41,820 nucleotides of DNA from Rhizobium sp. Q54. GTDB lineage: Bacteria > Pseudomonadota > Alphaproteobacteria > CADEGL01. This document shows, in pieces, positions 18,574 to 24,786 of the stretch. The notes below the pieces were generated by a model. The model had not been told where the DNA came from. It saw only the letters and a list, made by a program, of their open reading frames with translations, and did not search any database. The stretch spans positions 1 through 41,820 of the forward strand of contig CAMAPP010000010.1 in assembly GCA_945860095.1 (NCBI GenBank), written 5' to 3'. Each line of letters starts with the position of its first letter. Positions within the stretch are counted from its first letter, which is position 1. Both the position numbers and the translations under genes were made by a program.

Positions 18574-18852
18574 ATGCCGTCCGATTTTCGCGCGAGCCCC
18601 CGAACCGCCCGCGCGCCCGAAGGCCGCACCAACTTGGCGCGCAGCCTGCACATACCCAAGATCAAGGAATTCGCCGAAATCGTGCTGCGCGACGGCACGA
18701 CGCTGAAGGGCCATGTGTTCATCGACGTGACCTCGCGCATGCAGGACATGCTGAATGCCGGCGGCGCGTTTTTCCCCATGGTGGACGAACACGACGAGGT
18801 CCACCTGATCAACAAGGCCGCGGTGATGCGCATGCGGCCCTACGACGGCTAA
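18574..18852 (+). CDS. small conserved protein of unknown function
   Basis: Protein of 92 residues. A basic, disordered N-terminus (about 1-25) precedes a compact domain with IVLRDGTTLKGHVFIDV, then MLNAGGAFFPMVDEHDEVHLINKAAV. The pattern of short beta strands around a RDGxxxxGxV turn resembles small SH3-like or PilZ-neighbour domains and may belong to the DUF6812 group. This family call is from memory and tentative. The ATG follows CCAGGAGAG by seven bases, a strong Shine-Dalgarno. The gene is divergent from the PhaJ-like gene and lies 46 bases before the Crp/Fnr gene on the same strand, so the two may be cotranscribed. Confidence 0.7.
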   Translation: MPSDFRASPRTARAPEGRTNLARSLHIPKIKEFAEIVLRDGTTLKGHVFIDVTSRMQDMLNAGGAFFPMVDEHDEVHLINKAAVMRMRPYDG

Positions 18853-18898
18853 GCCCCCTATCGAGGGCGGCTTCATCCGATATAGCATCCGTCCCGCG

Positions 18899-19612
18899 AT
18901 GAAGCGCGCCATGACCAAGCCCCACGCCCTCGAATCGATCGCCCTGCTCAAGGGCCTGCCCACGCCCGTGCTGCGCGAGATCGAGAAGAAATGCGTTTGG
19001 CACGATTACGGCGAAGACGAACAAATCTTCGACCGCGACAACGACTCGCGCGACATCTACTTCGTCGCCTCCGGGCGGGTGCGCATCGTCAATTACTCGA
19101 TGTCCGGCCGCGAGGTCAGCTTCGACGACATCGCGACCGGCGGCACGTTCGGCGAGTTGGCCGCCATCGACGCCAAGCCGCGCTCGGCCTCGGTGGTCGC
19201 GCGCGAGCCGACGACGGTGGCGGCGCTCGAATCCGGCGCTCTGCTGGAATTGGCCGTGAAACATCCCCAGGTCGCCATCGCGCTGATGAAACGCCTGGCG
19301 CGGATCGTGCGCGCGGCCACCGAGCGCATCATGGACCTGTCCACCCACGGGGCGCACAACCGGGTCTATGCCGAACTCTTGCGTCTCGCGCGCGGCGAGG
19401 ACGAATCGGCCGCCGCCAAGGCGAACGCCACGATCACCCCGATGCCGACCCATTCCGAAATCGCCAGCCGGGTTTCGACCACGCGCGAAACCGTCGCGCG
19501 CGTGCTCTCGGAGCTGCAGCATTCGGGCCTTGTCCGGCGCGAGCACGACGGCTTCGTGGTGACCGATCTCGAACGCCTGCGCGCAATGGTCGAGGAGTTT
19601 CGCGGCGAGTGA
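18899..19612 (+). CDS. Crp/Fnr family transcriptional regulator
   Basis: DNA-binding regulator of 237 residues. It has an N-terminal cyclic-nucleotide-binding-type beta-roll (about 15-135, with GRVRIVNYSMSGREVSFDDI and GGTFGELAAID), a dimerisation helix, and a C-terminal winged helix (THSEIASRVSTTRETVARVL, then GLVRR). The cNMP-binding cassette FGELAAIDAKPRSASVVA retains the Glu, and the Arg-Ser just before the second strand, as in cAMP-binding proteins, so cyclic AMP binding is possible. It lacks the N-terminal cysteine cluster of Fnr. The nearby CHASE2 cyclase gene at 24.8-27.0 kb makes a cAMP link attractive but unproven. An ATG four codons inside is an alternative start. Confidence 0.88.
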   Translation: MKRAMTKPHALESIALLKGLPTPVLREIEKKCVWHDYGEDEQIFDRDNDSRDIYFVASGRVRIVNYSMSGREVSFDDIATGGTFGELAAIDAKPRSASVVAREPTTVAALESGALLELAVKHPQVAIALMKRLARIVRAATERIMDLSTHGAHNRVYAELLRLARGEDESAAAKANATITPMPTHSEIASRVSTTRETVARVLSELQHSGLVRREHDGFVVTDLERLRAMVEEFRGE

Positions 19613-19702
19613 TCGCCCGATGCCGCTTCAGGCGGTCCCAGGCGGCCTCGCCGCCCCACCGCCTTCCCCGCGACCGCGACATTTCGGCGGTCGTGAAATC
19701 CC

Positions 19703-19888
19703 CGCCCGTGTGACGGCGATTCCGGTGTGACGGCGATCCCCGTGTTACGGCGATCCCCGTGTAGGACGATCCCCGCGTGACGGCGATTCCCGCGTGATGG
19801 CGATTCCCGTGTAGGACGTCCCCGTGTGATGGCGATCCCCGTGTAGGACGATCCCCGCGTGACGGCGATTCCCGCGTGATGGCGATCA
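19703..19888. repeat. 11-copy degenerate minisatellite, 16-18-base unit
   Basis: Units vary around CCCGTGTGACGGCGATC. Variants contain GTGTAGGACGATC, GCGTGACGGCGATTC or GCGTGATGGCGATTC. A 46-base block of about three units is repeated exactly at 19759-19804 and 19841-19886 (offset 82), showing higher-order duplication. There are no conserved spacers, so this is not a CRISPR array. Confidence 0.85.
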
Positions 19889-19899
19889 CTGTGCCCTTC

Positions 19900-20040
19900 C
19901 CTTGGCCAGCGTAGATTGCCGCCATCGATGGACAGTCGGCGCAAGGGCTGCTCGTCGATGGTTCCCCTTCCTCGGGGAATCTCCTCTCCCAAACGCAACT
20001 CGAAACGGGCCGGAGCCCCCAACTCCGGTCCGTTTTTTTT
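19900..20040 (+). ncRNA. candidate small RNA with three hairpins and a terminator
   Basis: Three structures follow one another. CCATCGA (19922-19928) can pair with TCGATGG (19955-19961). TTCCCC (19962-19967) pairs with GGGGAA (19974-19979) around a CU-rich loop. A strong stem at 20004-20032 is followed by eight T. Between the second and third hairpins is the single-stranded CU-rich stretch CTCCTCTCCC, complementary to Shine-Dalgarno sequences, as in many alphaproteobacterial regulatory RNAs. TAGATT at 19912 is a weak possible -10 box, with no good -35. It could instead be the distal 3' untranslated region of the Crp/Fnr transcript. Confidence 0.3.
20004..20040 (+). terminator. rho-independent terminator 1
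   Basis: ACGGGCCGGAG and CTCCGGTCCGT form an 11-pair stem (one G-T wobble) around CCCCCAA, directly followed by a run of T. The orientation serves plus-strand transcripts. Confidence 0.85.
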
Positions 20041-20062
20041 GCACCGGGCGCGAGGCGCGCCC

Positions 20063-20095
20063 CGGGCCGGAACCCCCAACTCCGGCCCGTTTTTT
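20063..20095 (+). terminator. rho-independent terminator 2, near-copy of terminator 1
   Basis: GGGCCGGA and TCCGGCCC pair around ACCCCCAAC, followed by G and six T. Stem and loop nearly repeat terminator 1 (shared GGCCGGA-CCCCCAACTCCGG-CCGTTTTT), so one arose from the other by duplication. Confidence 0.8.
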
Positions 20096-20160
20096 GCGCC
20101 GATTTTCATCGTTAACCCCGAGACGCGCCGAACGCCGCGCCAATTTTAACCATCGCCAAG

Positions 20161-20199
20161 AACGAAAACCGCCGCAGGGGGATTACCCCTCGCGGCGGC
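20161..20199 (-). terminator. likely terminator of the FecR gene
   Basis: On the minus strand CCGCCGCGAGGGG and CCCCTGCGGCGG pair (one bulge) around a five-base loop and are followed by TTTTCGTT. It starts about 20 bases after the stop codon at 20221. The T run is short, so strength is uncertain. Confidence 0.5.
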
Positions 20200-20220
20200 G
20201 CGATGCAAACCAAGCCTGGA

Positions 20221-21594
20221 TCAGCGGCTGGCGAGGACCTTGCCGCCTTGGGTGGCGATCACATTGGCGCTCGTCGCATCGGAAATCTCGATGCGGTTCT
20301 CGAGCGTCTTGGCGATGGTGCGGCTCGTCACGTCGTTGGTGAGCTTGAAGAACTCCTTCATCGTGGCGCCGCCCGGCAGCGCATGGCCGCCGCTGCTCGT
20401 GGACTGGGCAAAGCCGCTGTCCTGGGCGTAATTCTTGGTCGGGTTGTTGCCCGCGTTGATGGTGCCGGTCAAGGCACCCACCGTGTAGTTGCCGGTATAG
20501 ACCGAGCTTGCGGTGCGCGCGCCAAAATCCATGGTGACGGTCAGGGTGTAGCTGCCGCTGCCGGTGCCGGCGATGGGCACCAGATTGACCGTACCGAAAT
20601 TGAAGGTCGCGGTGCCGGATTGGATGGTGCGGACCTGTTCCCAGGTCGATCGCTCGCCGATCGAGACGCCGGTATCCTGCGCCGCCTTGACCGTCGATTG
20701 CGCCGTCGCTTGCCCGAGCAGCGCGGCCTGGACCGTGCCGCCCAAGGGCCCGAGCGCGCCGGCGGCGCCCTGGCCGGATTGGCGCACCACATTCGTGCCC
20801 GGCGCGGATGGCGATTGCTGGGCGGGACCGGGCGCCGCTTCATTCGCGCTGCCGCTGGCGCCGTCCGTCGCGGCCGAATGGGATGGCGCCAAGCTATTCG
20901 AGATGCGCGCGGCCTGCGGCGCTTCGAGACGCGCGGGTTCGCTCGGCGGCACGGCCGCCGAAAAGGTCGTGGCGAAGCCGGGGCGCGTGATCAGCACCTC
21001 GCCCCCGCCCGCGCCCGAAACCACGATGCGGCCGGGCCGCTCGCCCGCGTTGTTGGACAAGCCGGGGCCGAGCAGCATGACGGTCGCGCGCTCGCCCTCG
21101 ACCACGCCCTGCACCGCCGTGCCGCGCACGCCGATCGAGCCCTGCGGCAGATTTACCGTCATGTCCTTCGGATCGTGCTTGGCGATACGCCCAGAGACGA
21201 AGCGGAACGCGCCCTGCATGATGCGCGCGGTCAATTTCCCGTTATTGGTCGCCGGGTCGAAGGCGAATTCGTCGACCGCCATCGCCGCATTGGGGCCGAT
21301 GGTGAACACCGTTTCATCCACCAGCATGATCTGCAGGCCCGCGTGCGGGCCGGTCGAGATGCGGTCGCCGAGATAGATCACGTCGCCGCTCGAAACCGCG
21401 ACGCCGATGGCCGGACCCGAAGCTGGCGCGAGGCCGAACGATGGATTGATGGAGGCGGCGGCGCGCTCGACCTTGCCGCGCACCGCGGCGGCGACGCCCG
21501 CCTTGATCGGCGCGCGCGCCTGGGCCCAGGCATCGCCGGTCGGGCATAGCAGGGCCGCGCATGCGAGGGTGGTGATTGCGAGAAATGCCTTCAT
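20221..21594 (-). CDS. secreted FecR-domain protein with C-terminal barrel-like domain (copy 1)
   Basis: Protein of 457 residues with a Sec signal peptide (about 1-25, ending DAWAQ). A FecR domain spans roughly 65-210 (DVIYLGDRISTGPHAGLQI, TVFTIGPNAAM, LPQGSIGVRGTAVQG, GEVLITRPGFAT). A low-complexity Pro/Ala/Ser/Gly linker (215-285) is followed by a beta-rich C-terminal domain (320-457). That domain has GSGSYTLTVTMDFGART (DFGAR at 356-360), a Gly-rich strand pair and a final IATQGGKVLASR. The DFG-containing strand pattern resembles the 8-stranded barrel of Slam-dependent surface proteins (TbpB/hemophilin type). The ATG has a perfect GGAGG six bases before. A close paralogue precedes it, then a Slam-like protein and a CHASE2 cyclase. 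Unlike classical FecR it has no membrane helix after the N-terminus and no partner sigma factor nearby. Confidence 0.85.
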   Translation of the reverse strand: MKAFLAITTLACAALLCPTGDAWAQARAPIKAGVAAAVRGKVERAAASINPSFGLAPASGPAIGVAVSSGDVIYLGDRISTGPHAGLQIMLVDETVFTIGPNAAMAVDEFAFDPATNNGKLTARIMQGAFRFVSGRIAKHDPKDMTVNLPQGSIGVRGTAVQGVVEGERATVMLLGPGLSNNAGERPGRIVVSGAGGGEVLITRPGFATTFSAAVPPSEPARLEAPQAARISNSLAPSHSAATDGASGSANEAAPGPAQQSPSAPGTNVVRQSGQGAAGALGPLGGTVQAALLGQATAQSTVKAAQDTGVSIGERSTWEQVRTIQSGTATFNFGTVNLVPIAGTGSGSYTLTVTMDFGARTASSVYTGNYTVGALTGTINAGNNPTKNYAQDSGFAQSTSSGGHALPGGATMKEFFKLTNDVTSRTIAKTLENRIEISDATSANVIATQGGKVLASR

Positions 21595-21730
21595 GATCGC
21601 CTCCAAATCGCCGCGGAGATATTTTTCCCGCGCCGAGGAAAGCCATCATGGGACCAAGGCAAAGCCCCGGCAGTGACCGGCATCACAGCTAATAAGTATC
21701 GGATTTATCGGTATTTTTCGGCTTTCCCCG

Positions 21731-21750
21731 CACCCGGCTATTGCCGGGTG
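21731..21750 (-). terminator. stem-loop over the stop codon of FecR copy 2
   Basis: CACCCGG and CCGGGTG form a perfect seven-pair stem around CTATTG, with the stop codon of the upstream gene inside the loop. No T run follows on the minus strand. It may be a processing or attenuation structure between the two FecR genes instead of a true terminator. Confidence 0.3.
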
Positions 21751-23138
21751 GCGCGGACTTTGCCGCCTTGGGTCGCGATTTTGTTGGTGCCGGCCGTATT
21801 GTCGGTGATCTCGATGCGCATCTCGACAAAGCGCGCGATCTCGCGCGACGACACATTGTTGAATGCCGAGTTGATGACCTTGCCGAAACCGCCGCCGGTG
21901 GGCGTGAACGAATCGACCCGGTTCGTGACGTTCCCGGAATCGCCGGCATAGTTGCCGTTGATGGCGCCGCCCGTGGGCGCGATATTGCCGGTGACGGCGC
22001 CCACCGTGAAATTGCCGGTGATGGTGATCGAGGACGTGCGTGCCCCGAAATCCACGTCCAAGCGCAAGCTGTAAAGCCCGCTGCCGGTGCCGTTCACGGC
22101 GACGAGATTGATATTGTTGGTCTCGTACCGGCCGGTTCCGGAATTGATCGTGCGCAATTGCGCGAAGGTCGTGATCTCGCTGAAATTGCTCGCTGCCGTG
22201 TCTTGCGCGGATTTCACCGATTGCTGATTGAGCGATTGCGCAAGACGCACCACCCCGCCCGCATTGCCGACGGTCGAGAGCGCGCCGCCGGTGCCCTGCC
22301 CCGATTGCTTGGTGACATTCGCACCGCCGGTAAGTCCGCCGGTTGAGATTCCGCCGCCCGGACCGGCCGGCCCTCGGGCGATCGCTTGGCCCGGCTGGCC
22401 TTGGCCTTGGGTATCGGGTCCGGCCGCGCGCGGCGTGAAGGCCGCGCTCAGACGCTGGGATTGATCGACGCTCAAGCGCTGGGGATCGGTCGGCGGCAGA
22501 TTGGCGCCCAAGGTCGTCGCGAAGCCGGACCGCGTGATCAAGACCTCGCCGGTCGCATTGGCGATGACGAGCCGGCCTTCGCGCTCGCCCGCGTTGTTGT
22601 TCGGCCCCGGGCCGCGCAGCACGACGAGCGCGCTCGGCCCATCGACCACGCCCTCGCCCGCCGTGCCGCGCACGCCGATGGTGCCTTGGGGCAAGCTGAT
22701 CAGCATGTCCTTGGGTTCGTTCTTGGCGATCTGGCCGGAGACGAAGCGGAATGCGCCCTGCACCACGCGCGCCGTGACCTTGCCCGCGCCCACCTGCGGA
22801 TCGAAAACGAATTCGTCGATCGCCATGGCCGCGTTGGGCCCGATGGTGAACACGGTTTGGTCGAGCAACACGATCTGCAACCCCGCATCGGATCCGGTGC
22901 GGATGACGTCGCGGAGGTATACCGGTTCGCCGCTCTTGATGGCGCCGACGACATTGGCCGATACGCGTTCGACCTTGCCGCGCACGGCGCCCGCTATGCC
23001 GGCCTTGATCGCCGCCACCTGGGCCTGCGCGATCTCCTCGGCCGCCGCGGGGGCGCCGGGCAGCGCGAGCATCGAACACAGCATCGCCGCCAGAGCGAAC
23101 CGGCGCAGGGCGATGGCGGGAAGGAACGCGTGGCGCAT
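21738..23138 (-). CDS. secreted FecR-domain protein with C-terminal barrel-like domain (copy 2)
   Basis: Protein of 466 residues, paralogous to the gene after it along its whole length. It has a signal peptide (about 1-33, ending PAAAE). The FecR domain is at 65-212 (EPVYLRDVIRTGSDAGLQI, TVFTIGPNAAM, LPQGTIGVRGTAGEG, GEVLITRSGFATT). A Gly/Gln-rich linker (240-300) leads to a C-terminal domain with GSGLYSLRLDVDFGARTSS (DFGAR at 363-367) and a closing IATQGGKVRATRQ. Two ATGs stand side by side; the second (23138) has GGAGG at the same spacing as the paralogue, whose context is almost identical, so it was chosen. An internal 40-residue stretch (about 385-425) differs in length from copy 1. It follows the Slam-like gene on the same strand by 43 bases. 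Confidence 0.85.
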   Translation of the reverse strand: MRHAFLPAIALRRFALAAMLCSMLALPGAPAAAEEIAQAQVAAIKAGIAGAVRGKVERVSANVVGAIKSGEPVYLRDVIRTGSDAGLQIVLLDQTVFTIGPNAAMAIDEFVFDPQVGAGKVTARVVQGAFRFVSGQIAKNEPKDMLISLPQGTIGVRGTAGEGVVDGPSALVVLRGPGPNNNAGEREGRLVIANATGEVLITRSGFATTLGANLPPTDPQRLSVDQSQRLSAAFTPRAAGPDTQGQGQPGQAIARGPAGPGGGISTGGLTGGANVTKQSGQGTGGALSTVGNAGGVVRLAQSLNQQSVKSAQDTAASNFSEITTFAQLRTINSGTGRYETNNINLVAVNGTGSGLYSLRLDVDFGARTSSITITGNFTVGAVTGNIAPTGGAINGNYAGDSGNVTNRVDSFTPTGGGFGKVINSAFNNVSSREIARFVEMRIEITDNTAGTNKIATQGGKVRATRQ

Positions 23139-23181
23139 CATCGCCTCCGATTCCCGATTATACACCCCATGCGCCCGCGCA

Positions 23182-24627
23182 TTAAAAGTCCCATCGCTTG
23201 CTGAGCGCGACGGCGTATTTTTTGCTGTTATAGGTGTAATTCGTGAGATTCGACCCCGCGCGGTAATACTCCGCGCTGGTCGAAAGATTGACGCCTTCGA
23301 GCAACCCGCCGAGCGCGCCGTTCTCGCCGAGGATCGTCGACAGCGGCACGCCGAAGGTCACGCGCAGCCGATAGAGCTCCTCGCGGCGCGCGACCACGGC
23401 GATCAGCGTGTCGGGATCGTCGTAGGTATCGCGTTGATTGCTGAAACTCGACAGCAGGAACATGCCGTCGCCGAGCAGCCAGACATGGCTGAGCGAATAT
23501 TGGTTCTCGGTATAGGAATTGAACTTCTCGCGCGCCTGCTTGAGCGTGTAGCGGTATTCGAGATTGAGCCGCATGGTCGGCGAAAGCACGATGTCCGTAC
23601 CGACCGCACCTTCCCATTGCGGGCCTTGGCGCAACCGGGCGGAGGTGTCGGACGAAATAGTGCGATACTTTTGCTCCTCGACTTGAAATTCGCCGTACGC
23701 CGACCAGCCGAGAACCAATTGTTCCGTCGCGCGCAGCCGCGTGCCGCGCGCGTGCATGTAGTTCTGCCGCGCAAGACGTAAAAAGCGCTCGTAATAGACG
23801 GGCGTGATGGTCGTCGGCGTCAGGTCGATACTGCCGCCCACCTCGCCCGTCATGGAGCGGATATCGAGCCGGCCGAGCTGGGCCTGCTGGGTGTGGTAGT
23901 AGGTCAGATTGGAGAAGATTTCGTGGCGCGCCTGCCAACCGAGATCGTGGCTGGCCTCCAAGCGCGTCAGGCCCTGAACCGCGAAATCGTCGATTTGGTT
24001 CGATTGGCCCTCGACCTGGGTGTCGATGCCGAGCACAAGATTGCGCCGCGACTTGGCGCCGGCATTGCGGTTGGTGTCGTACTGCCCGCCGATGGAGGTA
24101 TAGACGCCGTAGCGCGTGCGTTGGCGCTTCTGATCGATCTGTTTCAAATAATCGTCGATCGAGCGGCGCAGCGTGTCAGGCATTTCGAGTTCGCGCACGG
24201 CGCGCAGCTCGCGCTCGGCCTCCTCCAGGTTCTCGAGGCGGAACTGGACGACGGCATAGAGCAGGCGCACGCGCGGCAAATCCGGCTCGATCAGCAGGAT
24301 GCGCTCCAGCGTGGCACCCGCGCCGCGCACATTGCCGGCGCGTATCTGGGTTTCGGCAAAGGCGAAGTTGAGATCGATGTTATCGGGATCGGCCAGGATC
24401 TGCTCGAAGGTCACATCCACGCCCTCGAGCGCGCGGCGGCGTTCGGCCTCTTCGGCGGCACGCTCGGCCTCGAGCTTGGTGCGGGTATCGGTCGTCACGC
24501 TGCCGGGCACGGTTTGTGGCGCATTCTGCTGGGCCCAAGCCCCGGCCCATGAGAGCGCAAGCGCGTAACCGGCCAAGCCGCACGCGAAAACGACGCTCCA
24601 GCGCCCGCACGTCCGACGTGCCGCCAC
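23182..24627 (-). CDS. outer-membrane TPR/beta-barrel protein, Slam-like (type XI secretion OMP, DUF560)
   Basis: Protein of 481 residues with a signal peptide (about 1-32, ending AWAQQ). An alpha-helical TPR region spans roughly 60-150 (FAFAETQIRAGNVRGAGATL, LLYAVVQFRLENLEEAEREL). A beta-barrel of about 310 residues begins GVYTSIGGQYDTNRNAG and ends with an aromatic residue, SKRWDF, the outer-membrane insertion signal. N-terminal TPRs plus a C-terminal barrel with a yDTNrN turn and a closing SN-x-x-x-Y-x-Y strand is the layout of surface lipoprotein assembly modifiers. These move cargo across the outer membrane. GTG at 24627 has GGGG eight bases before; TTG at 24633 is an alternative. Its downstream neighbours are two secreted FecR proteins, the likely cargo. 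A generic TPR porin is the alternative reading. Confidence 0.75.
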   Translation of the reverse strand: MAARRTCGRWSVVFACGLAGYALALSWAGAWAQQNAPQTVPGSVTTDTRTKLEAERAAEEAERRRALEGVDVTFEQILADPDNIDLNFAFAETQIRAGNVRGAGATLERILLIEPDLPRVRLLYAVVQFRLENLEEAERELRAVRELEMPDTLRRSIDDYLKQIDQKRQRTRYGVYTSIGGQYDTNRNAGAKSRRNLVLGIDTQVEGQSNQIDDFAVQGLTRLEASHDLGWQARHEIFSNLTYYHTQQAQLGRLDIRSMTGEVGGSIDLTPTTITPVYYERFLRLARQNYMHARGTRLRATEQLVLGWSAYGEFQVEEQKYRTISSDTSARLRQGPQWEGAVGTDIVLSPTMRLNLEYRYTLKQAREKFNSYTENQYSLSHVWLLGDGMFLLSSFSNQRDTYDDPDTLIAVVARREELYRLRVTFGVPLSTILGENGALGGLLEGVNLSTSAEYYRAGSNLTNYTYNSKKYAVALSKRWDF

Positions 24628-24760
24628 GGCCAAGACCCCGAAAAATAAAACAAATCCCGCTTGCCAGCCTCGGGTGCGAACCCGGGCCGGTTCTTTGAGG
24701 CCGACGCTGTCACGACTCCCATCGCCAGATCAAGGGATGGCCATCGCAAGCACTTGAAAT

Positions 24761-24785
24761 AGCGGGCAAAGGCCTGAACTAGGCC
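24761..24785 (-). terminator. weak stem-loop after the cyclase gene
   Basis: GGCCT and AGGCC (24771-24785) pair around five bases directly after the cyclase stop codon. On the minus strand they are followed by TTTGCCC. The stem is short and the T run only three long. It may reduce, not stop, read-through into the Slam-like gene. Confidence 0.3.
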
Positions 24786-24786
24786 G

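Larger units (their letters stand above)
19613..20220. other. 608-base gene-free region with minisatellite, possible small RNA and terminators
   Basis: Between the Crp/Fnr gene (plus) and the FecR gene (minus) there is no convincing protein gene. The first 90 bases show nothing notable. Then come an 11-copy minisatellite (19703-19888), three consecutive hairpins ending in a T-run terminator (19922-20040), a second almost identical terminator (20063-20095), and a hairpin followed by a short T-rich tract for the minus-strand FecR gene (20161-20199). Open frames on the minus strand through the minisatellite read as meaningless repeats. Confidence 0.7.

Noticed and set aside
19703-19888. Possible CRISPR array
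   Set aside because: Units of 16-18 bases are contiguous, with no spacers and no leader or cas genes.
19366-20109. Minus-strand open frame through the minisatellite
   Set aside because: The protein is a translation of the repeat; no signal, domain or ribosome site.
20112-20153. Two further TTAACC sites (20112 and 20146) as CtrA sites
   Set aside because: They are single half-sites between convergent genes, with no promoter to serve.
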